Positions 45,301-54,240 of a stretch of 64,000 nucleotides of DNA are shown here, in pieces. How positions within the stretch are numbered: position 1 is the stretch's first letter; every line of letters starts with the position of its first letter. Position numbers and translations under genes: made by a program. Under the pieces are notes generated by a model. That model did no database searches, had not been told where the DNA came from, and saw only the letters and a list, made by a program, of their open reading frames with translations. The DNA comes from Stomoxys calcitrans (taxonomy: Eukaryota; Arthropoda; Insecta; Diptera; Muscidae): contig NC_081556.1 of the NCBI RefSeq assembly GCF_963082655.1, forward strand, positions 149,174,501 through 149,238,500. The letters run 5' to 3'.

Positions 45301-48300
45301 TATTCAAACTTTACAGCCCTTGGGCACACCAGATCCATTACAGCTACATCATCATCACACGGCACTTGTTCCTTGAGAAATTTCAAATATGCCTCATTAT
45401 TTTCAGCATTCCACGAGCTGGTAGCACCGATCTTGCGCCTCCCAACCACGTTTTTTACGAAATTCCAAGCCTGTTTCGTTCCCGGGTCAGCATTCAGACC
45501 AGCCAGGTTAGCCTTAAAACTTTCTCTCTTTGCATTCAAAACTGCCAACTTCCACTCTTTCCTAGCAGTGCTCGCCGCTTCAATATTCTCCAGCGTAGGA
45601 TATCTTTCACATTTCTTAAAGGCAGCTTTTTGAGATCTAAATAAGACATCCAAGTTCTTCTGCCACCAGAACTTGGGAACCCTGTTATCTTTAATCTTGA
45701 AAGTAGCACTATTTATTTCATTCAAAAAGGACTTTTCAATCTCATCCATATCAGGCCCAAAAGAAGTTCGACTTAAGGCGTCCGCCAGCAAATTCTTCGC
45801 TACAAACTTGCCATAGGAAATCCTATCCGACTTAATTGTAATCTCAATAGGAAAGTGATGGCTTCCACCAATTAAAAAGGATAAAGTGCTCCATTCCATC
45901 TCCGACGCACCATTAGCAAAACAAAGGTCTAAAACAGTACCATTATCATCAGCCAAGGATCTCTTGAAGGTATGTGCACCATTATTAAAGCAAATAAAGC
46001 CAGCATTGTCAGTTAGCTGCTGCAGGATCCGACCTTTAGGCATGGTGACACTGTCACCCCAAGCCAGGCATCTCGCATTAAAGTCACCAAGCAGTACAAC
46101 ATCATTCAAAGTCTCCAGGTAGTTCAAAAGAGTCGACATCTCAAGCTCGAAAGCAGGAACCGATATAGACGGAGGACAATAAACAGCACAAAAGACAAAG
46201 TTCTTCTTTAAGTTCAGAGTTTTGACAATCACAATATCCAAGTCAGTAACAAAGTCTAAAGTTTTAAAACTAATATATTTTCTTAGGCCAATGGCCACGC
46301 CTCCGTAGCCATCACCACGTCTCTTTTCCGCCAGGTTAAAGTTAAAAATTTTATTATTCTTGTTAACGTCCTCATGAGAAAAAGTCTCACATAAGCAGCA
46401 AATATCAAAACCATCCTTGTTTAGCAAATATTCTAATGTAGCTTTGTTCTTCTTCAGCGATTGCACATTATACTGTAATATTTTGATTGTCATTGTTACT
46501 GGCCGTAGAAATCAACTGAACATCATTACTAATTCCAACTTTATTAACACGCTCTGAAAAATGCCTGACAGCCACCAGGCCCGCATCACTGCCCACTTGC
46601 GTAAAATGATCCCGCATAAATTTCAACAGCTCTTGCATGATCTTCTCCAGCTCACTCACCCTGCTATAGCCAGGGTACTGGTATACTGGCTGAGAGGGAG
46701 ACACCTCATCAAACATTCTCGGATGTATCTGCGCGCCCTGCGCCACAGCCACCTCCTTACGCGCGTTAGAAACCTTCTTCGCAACCGCATTATACGCCCA
46801 CGGTGTCAAAATCCTGTTAGACTCTCTGACTCTATCTCTAACATTCCTTCCTCCTCCTTGCATCTGCGGGAAATCCTCATTGTCCATCAGCTCCTCAAAT
46901 CTATTAGTTCTTACTTGTCCAAACGAATCCAAAACCTCCGACCTCGACATCTTGTTCTCAGCCATCAACTTGTTGATCCTTGTCTCTTTCTGCCAAACTT
47001 GGCACACATCTCTGTTAGACGCCAGATGGCCAGTCTTCCTACAGAGCACACACCTGATGATCTCACAGTCTCCTCCGCATTGATCGCCCTCTACGCCACA
47101 TTTCAGACATCTTCTGCTGGACTTACAGCCCATCTCCAAATGCCCAAGCCTTCCACACTTCCTGCATTGCCTTACACTCGGATAGAACGTATGCACCATT
47201 GTTCTCGTATAATTCACCTTCACATCTCTTGGGAGTGCACCCCCGCTAAAACCAACCTTCACCGACCCAGTAGGAATCATCCTTGTTCTATCATCCAAAT
47301 CTCTTCTAGTGAACCTCTGTACAGACATCAATTTAAGAGGAGAATCCTCTATTGCTAAGCATCTTCTTACATCAGCAGCAATTTCGTCCTCAGTAATCGA
47401 CAGAGGTACATCCCTGAGCACACCAAAAGTTTCCACAAAATTACGTGGAATGAAAGCCTTCAAATTTCTCTCAGCCAATCTCTTGTTACTAACAAACTTG
47501 TTGGCTGCCACCGCAGTAAAGAACTTAATCTTATACATTGTGCGCCCCACATCCTTAATCTCATCAATGCCATCACTAGCAGAAATAATATCTTTAATTT
47601 TCTCGTACAGATATAGACCATTTCTTCTTCTCGTATTTCTAATTTCATCAGACTTCGATGTATCGACAAGGACAGCAAAGTCACCAACATGCCCCTCATT
47701 ATAAGTAATTATCACATTCTCCTCTGTTCTTCTTCTCTTATTCTGCATCTCATCTTCCCCCTCCCGTCCTCTAGATACCCCGTTACCTGTTTTAGCGGCA
47801 TCCATCCTTCTACTTCCAGTCGCAGCACTCACACCAGCACACATCTCACCACTCATACCACTAGCAACATTGCTTTCCAATATCTTGTCGCAGCTCGCAC
47901 CAACACTTCCAATACTCCCAACGGTACATTCAATAGCAGCACCCTCAGCAATCATTTCACTTGCACACGCTTCATCCATATTTTCCTCAAGCATTCTCCT
48001 ATTGACATCATACGATTTCTCCTTAGTCTTAATCAACTTGAAATTATCAGACACCACATGCGCCAAAATGAGCGGCTTAGCCGCCATGGCGCTTTCTTTC
48101 TTCTTCACTCCCAACGACAGCTTCCTGGATTCACACCACTCCAGCAGAAGCCTCCACCAACAGCCACACCACAGACCAAAATCCTCCAAAAGCCACTCAG
48201 CACCGCAAAATCACGCTTCCAGAACAAAAGACACCAGCACGAAAAAGTACAAACGTGTGTGTATGTATGTGTGTATATGCAGTTGAAACAGTAATATTCG

Positions 48301-50909
48301 CAAAGACCAAAAAAAGCGATGTACACTCACTGACAGCCAAATACGTAATGTTAGCTTGCTTTAGAAAAAAAATGTAAAAAAGTATATTTGATTAAAGTTC
48401 ATTCTATAATTTATTAAAAATGCATTTACTTTCTTTTAAAAAATCCGCAATTACTTTTTGGGCAACCCAATAGCTTGGTTCAGGCAGAAATGTCAAAAAT
48501 TTGTATAGTGAGAAAAAAAAGCACCCCCTACGTCATTTTTACATCTCACCATAGGAGATTACTGTCATTCGACTCATACCCTTCCTTATTTCCAAAAAAC
48601 ATAAAACAAAACGTAAATATCCAATAATACAAGCTAAAAGAAAACGGGATTGTTTTATTTTGGTATAATTGGTAGTGTTTAGTATCATGAGCTCGATGGC
48701 TGTTACGATGATATCGATATTTTTCATGTTACTTTTTTACTGGCAACATTTATAAGTCAGATGATACTGGATTATTTACCGTTATTTCAGTTGTGTACGG
48801 CAAAACCGATGAAAAATGTGCTCAAAAAAGTGATTCGCGCTTATTAGAATAAAAATTTGTTAGAATAATAAGAAATAACCAAATTATGAAATGATAAAAA
48901 GAAATTGTTGGCTTTACAAGTAGGAAGGAATGAAATTTAGATGCTCCAATAGCCAAAAATTTACAACAGATCGTTGAGTGACTTTCAAGCAGTAGAGAAC
49001 ACGCAAATGGGCCTTGTTCAACATAAATCCACCAAACCTTATGTAGATGCTAACTTAGGGTTTTAATTTTTAGGAGGACAAGATTAAAATATGCGAACAA
49101 CGTGGTAGTTTTGAAATCAATAACAGCTCCGAGTTTCGTCAAAATTGAATGACTTCATGAAGTCAAGTTGAGATGTTGGTCACCACTCCAAATTTTTTTC
49201 GAAATCAAATAAAATGCAAACCTATCAAGATGTAATTCAATAGGGGCCATTTTCGAAGATACCCACCTATGGGCAACTTAATAGTTTTATTTTTGAAGAA
49301 TGTAGCGTGATTTTAATGGCAGACAGACGCCAAACAAAATTGAGATAGGTATAAATATTGAAAAGAGGATTTAAAATTAAGAAGCTCTCAGAAGCCTACC
49401 TACGCTTACATACTACATCTCCAAATTCCCAAGGGGAAATATATACCGATCAGGACAATGAGGGACTCATGTGAAGGACTTTAAGTTTCAAAGCAATACT
49501 AATAAATTGGATTAATTGAGCTTAAACGATGGTAAGTATCACATCACACGGATGACAAAAACGCACAACTGAAAATCACGATATGTCTGTCTTATGGAAC
49601 CTAAACCAATTGTGTTGAAATGAGGTACAACCAGAGTGATCGAAAAATCGGTTATTTGGAAAAACGGTCTTTACCCGTTTTTAAAAACCTGAGATTTTAA
49701 ACAAAACTAAAATGGGTGGTTTTGTTAATGAGCCTAAGTTTTTCTAGAAAAACGTTTATTGCAAGAATGACAACCAATCCCATGGCAGCCGGTTATACGT
49801 AGCGGATTAACCCGATGGATTCCTTCATCGAAAAGGCCGCCTTAGTGTAAAACACAGCTACAACAGCAATAACCAAATAAGATAATATGAGAAAAATTTC
49901 AGCGTTGGTTACCCCTCCTATTGCTGACGACATTTGTGAGGTTCTATGCCATGTAAAAACTTCTTCCAAAGAGATGTCGCACTGTGGCATGGGCTTAAAC
50001 TTGAATTGGACAGCACTCATTCATATGAGAAGTGTGCCCCTGTTCCTCAATGAAATGTTCATTAGAAAATTTGCATTTGTGTGCCGGATTGATTCCATCG
50101 GGTCCGGTACGTACACCCGGCTGCCATGGGATTAATCTATGAAATTTAAACTTGCATTGTTAATTGTAAATTTCTTTTTAAAAGTTAAAATTTAATTTAT
50201 ATCACTTTTCGGAAGTGCTCAAAGTTTAAATTACTTACAATAAAATGGGCAGAATTTCATACTTTTTAGTTTGCATTAAAAAAAAAAAGAAAACTGGCAG
50301 TTTTTTCATGCACCAGTGCACCGAAATACCCGGTTTTAGATATAAAGTTTTTTAATATCTAAAAAAGGGCGGACATAAAACAAGGTCAGAGCTAAATTGC
50401 CTTTATGCACAACATACCAACCTATTAACTATTATGAACCACTCTATTGTTCATGCTTTGTTTATATGTACATATATATCTATATAATATGTTACATACA
50501 TGGGCATTTTTGGGTTTATCCGCAAATTCTTTGTAGTATTTCAATATAGATGTTAAAATATCATTACGATACTCCGAGGATAGCTTAATTGAATCAACTT
50601 TCTTGTCTTTTCTTACTTGTAAGACAAATTCATTGGGTATCTGAAAAGAGCAAAATTTGAATGAATGTTATGTTAATTACATCCTTATGAATTATTCATT
50701 AACCAAATTCCACTTACATTAGATGCCTTGGAAGGAGCCGCAGACACAATATCTGAATAGGACCATCGATTTGTGAGATCTAATTTATCGGGATTGTAGG
50801 TTGATATACCCAAGTTTCCAATGGATAATATGCGTTTATATTTTCCCTTCCAGGAATGTTTTGTTACCAGAAAACATTCCAAATCTATGCTCTCCTTGGG
50901 AGCCACCAT
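30371..50909 (-). CDS. Rme-8: RME-8 / DNAJC13, endosomal J-domain co-chaperone
   Basis: Endosomal protein that recruits Hsc70 and works with retromer and sorting nexins in clathrin dynamics and receptor recycling. Exons on -: 50909-50718, 50640-50500, 40677-40533, 40193-39995, 39937-39433, 39352-38555, 38498-38349, 38183-37992, 37932-37813, 37753-37665, 37384-37216, 37149-36152, 36077-35617, 35561-34540, 32901-32726, 32662-32113, 32053-31730, 31659-31282, 31213-31046, 30991-30869, 30805-30547, 30486-30371. All junctions keep frame: 2,424 aa. N-terminal PH-like region with K17, W20 and Y24, the residues reported for PI3P binding. GYF_2-like domain near 970-1025. J domain with HPD at 35,779-35,771. 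Four IWN repeats (LIWNHK, VIWSSE, LIWDNG, LIWNDK). A fly-specific Ser/Pro/Gln-rich insert lies in exon 14. Intron 2 is 9.8 kb and full of transposons. Confidence 0.97.
32902..34539. repeat. Rme-8 intron 14 with degenerate interspersed repeats
   Basis: About 1.64 kb. 33,130-33,900 has the wording of a dispersed insect repeat (CTCAAAAACGGCTGAACCGA, GGGAGGGGGCGGACC, repeated CAAATGAAAGGTATT-type segments). 34,090-34,215 contains GTGCGCGAACACAC also present near 3,178. 34,225-34,305 (GTTATCGCATATCGTTAAC) resembles 40,970-41,060. The open frame at 33,930-34,211 and the ATG of the 32,970 frame are intronic: the exon starts at 32,901 because the conserved [16 protein letters not shown] joins directly to exon 14. 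Confidence 0.65.
41243..41348 (-). repeat. ~100-bp dispersed module with CAACAA tail
   Basis: Runs CCATGGCAGCC ... GTACCGGATTGACCCGATGG ... TTCATCGGCAAGG ... CACACTGCTACAACAACAA. The same module recurs at 21,852 (reverse), 49,771 and 57,797. The CAACAA tail and variable start are what a LINE-mobilised short element or 3' LINE tail would leave. Lies in Rme-8 intron 2. Confidence 0.7.
42080..42180 (+). repeat. Possible tRNA-derived SINE head
   Basis: AATAGCTCACGCTGTTCC resembles an RNA polymerase III A box and CCAGGTTCGAATCCCGG is a textbook B box with a paired T-arm. The outer sequences do not form a convincing acceptor stem, so a functional tRNA is unlikely. Lies in Rme-8 intron 2. Confidence 0.5.
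42951..46493 (-). CDS. LINE ORF2: AP endonuclease, reverse transcriptase, RNase H
   Basis: 1,180 aa without interruption. The N-terminus is an apurinic-type endonuclease ([43 protein letters not shown]). RT spans about residues 450-720 with [31 protein letters not shown] and the catalytic YADD in [11 protein letters not shown]. RNase H follows near 930-1050 ([58 protein letters not shown]). A CCHC-type finger ([14 protein letters not shown]) lies near the end. The protein nicks target DNA and primes reverse transcription on it. Confidence 0.95.
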   Translation of the reverse strand: MTIKILQYNVQSLKKNKATLEYLLNKDGFDICCLCETFSHEDVNKNNKIFNFNLAEKRRGDGYGGVAIGLRKYISFKTLDFVTDLDIVIVKTLNLKKNFVFCAVYCPPSISVPAFELEMSTLLNYLETLNDVVLLGDFNARCLAWGDSVTMPKGRILQQLTDNAGFICFNNGAHTFKRSLADDNGTVLDLCFANGASEMEWSTLSFLIGGSHHFPIEITIKSDRISYGKFVAKNLLADALSRTSFGPDMDEIEKSFLNEINSATFKIKDNRVPKFWWQKNLDVLFRSQKAAFKKCERYPTLENIEAASTARKEWKLAVLNAKRESFKANLAGLNADPGTKQAWNFVKNVVGRRKIGATSSWNAENNEAYLKFLKEQVPCDDDVAVMDLVCPRAVKFEYEDFERVLNGKRKASAGGCDGITYDMIKALPDISKSVLFTALNNCFANNLIRDGWRRIKIVPVPKPGKDLKDYRNFRPISLIAVFLKMINLMVKDKVACFLEAMGFLPERCFAYRRGRSTSSCVNDLLHRTAVLKANGFKVMIVALDIANAYNCVKIEVLSKILVDCGLEMHYIAWIRNFLSNRILCLGKSTTTVVDGLPQGSCLSPLLFNVYTKNLHGIEDWSSLVYQYADDFLIMVFDKDFNEAEKKLQTKVQAFYDLCKELNLSFQADKSQIMYLAKGSRKKVSLSVNGAVIQQVKTLKYLGRTITASLSVKDHYTRIAKEVESRKNVFKFLTPVKGGLDPAVALNLYRSLIRSKLEYARATAAHTPMSINKKIMTTQNATLRRCLGVTPSTPIHVIYALANEMPAAERSLWLTARELLRVKSMNPDLYAMVAENPYVRSSYSHVYHMFQEIFDVISVVEEECRPVSLTVRSSIVCGDRANVAKEIFQKMYCKEIAEYKDDGFVVFATDASVKAGSAGCAVFNATRDQRFLFRIQGKTSSLFSELIALLKAVEIAVEDGCCEFVVFTDSLNACRLLSAPRTKNHLVAGIFRKLNFSNINKCHIVWAPAHVGIKINETADWLAKYAADIGAPVNFDYTLEEGLRRIKDEIYDIWNRDYRLKSTEKGRKFFEMFPDIPSRPWFLGADLEPAEKKILNRMFTGHTYDKTYLHRFNPGLSCFFDICGCRESVGHMIFECPKYRSLRSRFSIFSKYTNLKDLLECKQVPEYKCLLCFIQEAKIDV
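46468..48189 (-). CDS. LINE ORF1, Gag-like nucleic-acid-binding protein
   Basis: Up to 573 aa; an internal start at [14 protein letters not shown] (about 48,087) is a plausible alternative. The N-terminal part is low in known motifs. A central RNA-binding-like region is followed by three zinc knuckles in series: [29 protein letters not shown] and [17 protein letters not shown]. In LINEs this protein coats the element RNA. It overlaps ORF2 by 26 nt in a different frame, so ORF2 is probably translated by reinitiation or frameshifting. Antisense open frames (46,561-48,294 +) are shadows. Confidence 0.93.
   Translation of the reverse strand: MEDFGLWCGCWWRLLLEWCESRKLSLGVKKKESAMAAKPLILAHVVSDNFKLIKTKEKSYDVNRRMLEENMDEACASEMIAEGAAIECTVGSIGSVGASCDKILESNVASGMSGEMCAGVSAATGSRRMDAAKTGNGVSRGREGEDEMQNKRRRTEENVIITYNEGHVGDFAVLVDTSKSDEIRNTRRRNGLYLYEKIKDIISASDGIDEIKDVGRTMYKIKFFTAVAANKFVSNKRLAERNLKAFIPRNFVETFGVLRDVPLSITEDEIAADVRRCLAIEDSPLKLMSVQRFTRRDLDDRTRMIPTGSVKVGFSGGALPRDVKVNYTRTMVHTFYPSVRQCRKCGRLGHLEMGCKSSRRCLKCGVEGDQCGGDCEIIRCVLCRKTGHLASNRDVCQVWQKETRINKLMAENKMSRSEVLDSFGQVRTNRFEELMDNEDFPQMQGGGRNVRDRVRESNRILTPWAYNAVAKKVSNARKEVAVAQGAQIHPRMFDEVSPSQPVYQYPGYSRVSELEKIMQELLKFMRDHFTQVGSDAGLVAVRHFSERVNKVGISNDVQLISTASNNDNQNITV
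49771..49871 (-). repeat. ~100-bp dispersed module with CAACA tail, copy in Rme-8 intron 2
   Basis: CAATCCCATGGCAGCCGG, GTAGCGGATTAACCCGATGG, TTCCTTCATCG and CACAGCTACAACAGCAA mark it as another copy of the module at 41,243. A partial, oppositely oriented copy is at 50,082-50,133 (CGGATTGATTCCATCGGGTC, CGGCTGCCATGGGATT). Confidence 0.65.
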
Positions 50910-51039
50910 TTTTGCAAATGTCAGTCAGTTCAGCAACCTCCTATACTCCTCCCCTCAAGTCTTCTTTCGACAATGTTTTTAATTGTAAATTTTCAATATC
51001 AATCACTTTTATTAATCTGCAAAGAAAGGCCAAATGAAT

Positions 51040-52127
51040 GAAAAATGTCGGCGATAAAGAAAACTCAACAGCAACAACACGTATAATGGACTCTCATATC
51101 CCCAACATTTTGACTCATCATTGTCCGTGGCCAGCCGATATCAACAAAACAAAGTCACATCACGATAGAAGAAAAATACTAAAATATTTTCCAAACTGCC
51201 ATTGCTAAATAATTAATCTAAACCAATTTCCCAGCCTCCATTTTTTAACTTTTACATGTATTTAATATCGCATGTCAACAATGATGGAGTCATTTAGATG
51301 ATTATTATATATGGGAAAAAAGGGGAGTAAACGTCATATGCATAGATTCACGGTTTCTTGTGACACTTTTTATCCACATAAAAGTCGTAAAATTCTCTGG
51401 TTATTTATTCTAATAATTTCGAAAGATAAGACAATTCCGTACATTCTTTTTTATGGAAAAACATTGTTTATACGATTCTCTTTCACTTTTAATAGTTTAT
51501 ATCCGCTTTAATTTCCATTGATTGGGGATATTGCAAAAAGCGAAAAACAGCGCTCACACACACACGAAACCTAATATCGTTATTAAATGTCATATCAAAG
51601 TACAGAGTTGTATTAGAATGATATCTTAAATTAAAACGTGCTGCGTACTTTAATGGCCAATTACAAAAAATTAAATGAATTTCGCTCTATCAATGTTTTT
51701 GTTTTTTAAAGAGCTGATTTAAATGGTACCTCATCATTCTCTTACTTGGACCACGAACATTTCATTGAGGAACCGCAGGGATACTCCTCTTGTATCAATT
51801 AGTGCAATCCGATTCAAGTTGCTATCTGCTCCTGGTGGAGTTCGTGCAACCTCTCCACAGATAGTGGCCACAATAAGAAACAACAGTTAGCTTCCTGTAG
51901 ATTTATGTGGAATAAAGGTAGGTTTTATTTTCTTGCATCGGGATGGTATTGAAAATGCCACAAAGTCTGTCGTGCGCCAAAATTAAAGAGCATCTAAACG
52001 TACTTTATTCTGCAACTGTGCCTGTAAATATATTATTGTGGCTGTTTTTGTTTTTTTGACATTTGACATTGCTGTCAACATTGCAAAAATTGTTTAATTG
52101 CTTAATTCCACTCAATAAGTATTTGCA
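51040..52127. promoter_or_regulatory. Divergent intergenic region between Rme-8 and Cdk5
   Basis: The start codons of Rme-8 (50,909, -) and Cdk5 (52,128, +) face away from each other across 1.2 kb, so both 5' ends and promoters should lie here. I see no clear TATA box or named core-promoter motif. Short open frames (51,311-51,511) are not supported. No transposon was recognised. Confidence 0.5.
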
Positions 52128-53197
52128 ATGCAAAAGTATGAAAAATTGGAAAAAATCGGTGAAGGTACATATGGTACCGTTTTCAAAGGACGTAACAGGG
52201 AGACTATGGAGATAGTTGCCCTGAAGCGTGTGCGATTGGACGAAGATGATGAAGGTGTGCCTTCCTCCGCCTTACGGGAAATTTGTTTATTGAAGGTAAT
52301 ATGGAATAGACAAAAATCGCTTTCTGGCTTCATTATAAAATTATTTTATGTTTAATTAAAAGGAGCTGAAGCATAAGAATATTGTTCGTTTATACGACGT
52401 CTTACATTCCGAAAAGAAGTTGACACTGGTTTTCGAGCACTGCGACCAGGATTTGAAGAAATATTTTGATAGCCTTAATGGGGATATCGACATGCAAGTT
52501 TGTCGTAGTTTCATGCTGCAGCTGCTACGAGGTTTAGCCTTCTGTCATAGTCGCAATGTATTACATCGTGATCTAAAACCTCAAAATCTATTGATAAACA
52601 AAAATGGTGAACTGAAATTGGCCGATTTTGGTAAGGTCTCTTAGCATGTTGATGCCTGCATGTTTTTTAAATGACTTTGTTTTAACAATTGTAGGTCTTG
52701 CTAGGGCCTTTGGCATACCTGTTAAATGCTATTCCGCAGAAGTAGTTACTTTGTGGTATAGACCTCCAGATGTTCTTTTTGGTGCCAAGTTATATACAAC
52801 ATCTATTGATATGTGGTCGGCTGGTTGTATATTCGCGGAACTAGCTGATGCCGGTAGACCTCTTTTCCCCGGTTCAGATGTTTTGGATCAATTAATGAAA
52901 ATATTTCGTGTTTTGGGCACGCCAACGGAAGAGACATGGCCGGGTGTTACCCACTTATCGGACTATGTGGCTTTACCACGTAAATATCGCATATTAATAC
53001 TTTTAAAAGGTGATTTATTAATGTTATTTTTTATTTTAGATTTTCCTGCAATCACCTCCTGGAGCCAAATAGTACCCCGCTTGAATTCCAAGGGCCGAGA
53101 CTTATTGCAAAAATTATTAGTGTGTCGACCAAACCAGCGTATTAGTGCAGAACAGGCAATGTTACATCCATATTTCACCGAAAGTTCCAATCATTAG
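52128..53197 (+). CDS. Cdk5: Cyclin-dependent kinase 5
   Basis: Proline-directed Ser/Thr kinase of post-mitotic neurons, activated by p35 rather than a cyclin. Exons 52,128-52,295, 52,363-52,630, 52,695-52,979 and 53,040-53,197, all GT-AG and in frame, give 292 aa, the length I know for human CDK5. The glycine loop GEGTYG is at 11-16 with regulatory Tyr15. The catalytic Lys is K33. The helix PSSALRE, which marks Cdk5 among CDKs, follows. HRDLKPQN has D126 and DFG has D144. Ser159 stands in the activation loop ([20 protein letters not shown]). C-terminal landmarks are [20 protein letters not shown] and [15 protein letters not shown]. The ORF extending into intron 1 and an open frame starting at 52,628 are artefacts of reading through introns. 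Confidence 0.98.
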
Positions 53198-53485
53198 AAG
53201 GAGATTAATATTTGAGGCGTGCTTTTAAGTAATTCTCCTGGTACCAAAAATAGTTTTATTTTCTGTTGTTAGTGCTCGTTCGTTTCGTTTTCCTTTTACT
53301 TTTTTCGATTTTATCCAAATTCTATACAATTAAGTTATTCTAAATAAGACTTATGGAAGTTGATATTAGTGCGATCTTTATAAGATGTGTCAATCATAAA
53401 ACATGATTGTTAAATTATTTACCTAAGAAAATAAAAATAGAAAATAATGTAAAAACAAAAAACAAATTAATATACTGCAATAAAT

Positions 53486-53503
53486 TTTCAATAAAATTTA
53501 AAT
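53486..53503 (+). terminator. Likely Cdk5 polyadenylation signals
   Basis: Two AATAAA-type hexamers lie in CAATAAATTTTCAATAAAAT, about 290 bp downstream of the Cdk5 stop codon, in AT-rich sequence. Confidence 0.5.
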
Positions 53504-53944
53504 ACACATTTAGCTTGTAGCTTTGATAATGAATTGTATATCCTATTATATGTATAGGATTTATAAAGATTCCTCCACGATGGCGAATTTTCGTACCTCA
53601 CAAATGTAGAGATTCATCCACGATGGAGAATTTTCGAACATATAAAAGAGTAATAATTAGGGCGGGAGAGAAAAGAAATCCTTCATCGTCCTTTTTTACC
53701 TAACACTTTGCCAAGTCCGTTTTAGCTTTTGAAACAAAATATAGAAAATCATATGTCTCTACCTAACTTTTATCAAAAGAAGATATAAACGAGGGGAACA
53801 TTAGGACGTTATTACTCAACCCCGAAACTTCTGAAAGATGTTTGTATTAGTATTCTAGCCCAGACCCCTGGCTACAAAGTTGGAGGTCAGATGAGAATTG
53901 TTCTCCCAAATTCCAAAGCCCCATATTTTTACGACGGTGAGGTG

Positions 53945-54240
53945 GTTCCCAGAGGAGGCCACCATAGCGCAGAGGTTACCATGTCAGTCTATGACGCTGA
54001 AAGCCTGGGTTCGAATCCTGGCGAGACCATCATTAAATTTTTAGCGGGTCCGACCCCCAAGCACCCCAAAACAAGTTGCGGATAGTGGAATGCTTCGTGC
54101 AGGAATTAACTGCAATTGCAGTCGTGGACAATTAGCGATATCAAGTGGAGAGTATCAGTGAGAGTCCGGACGGCACAGGTTCTTGATTAAATGTTGAGTG
54201 CCTATGATATTCGATACGACACAAGGCGAGTTATTGAAGC
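53945..54240 (+). repeat. tRNA-derived SINE-like element
   Basis: TAGCGCAGAGGTTACCATG resembles a pol III A box and CCTGGGTTCGAATCCTGG is a B box with perfect T-arm pairing, about 30 bp apart as in a tRNA. The acceptor ends (GGCCACC / GAGACCA) do not pair well, so this is a SINE head and not a tRNA gene. The following body (GTTGCGGATAGTGGAATGC) resembles, inverted, the repeat at 60,965-60,990. The open frame across it is fortuitous. Confidence 0.6.

Larger units (their letters stand above)
42508..48350 (-). mobile_element. Full-length LINE (I/LOA-group) nested in the mariner MITE
   Basis: About 5.84 kb. At its 3' end the + strand shows a run of about 20 T (42,505-42,524), the poly(A) of a minus-strand element. 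At the other end the sequence stops before the second copy of the 12-bp target duplication TTAGCTTGCTTT (48,351-48,362). Two long open frames cover most of the length. Endonuclease, RT, RNase H and CCHC order with a zinc-knuckle ORF1 point to the I or LOA group. It lies in the same orientation as Rme-8 in intron 2. Intact frames and a clean duplication indicate a young copy. Confidence 0.93.
42380..48470 (-). mobile_element. Mariner-derived MITE, copy 3, split by a LINE
   Basis: Left half 42,380-42,507 begins TTGGGTTGCCCAAAAAGTAA, with TA before it. Right half 48,351-48,470 ends CTTTTTGGGCAACCCAA, with TA after it. The halves are separated by a 5.8-kb LINE and share the 12-bp duplication TTAGCTTGCTTT. 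Without the LINE it equals the ~240-bp MITEs at 9,546 and 10,521, in the opposite orientation. Confidence 0.9.

Noticed and set aside
44860..48294. Plus-strand open frames up to 265 codons opposite the LINE ORFs
   Set aside because: Antisense shadows of ORF1 and ORF2, which carry clear protein motifs.
53950..54030. tRNA gene
   Set aside because: A and B boxes and a T-arm are good, but the acceptor stem does not pair and the sequence continues into a SINE body.
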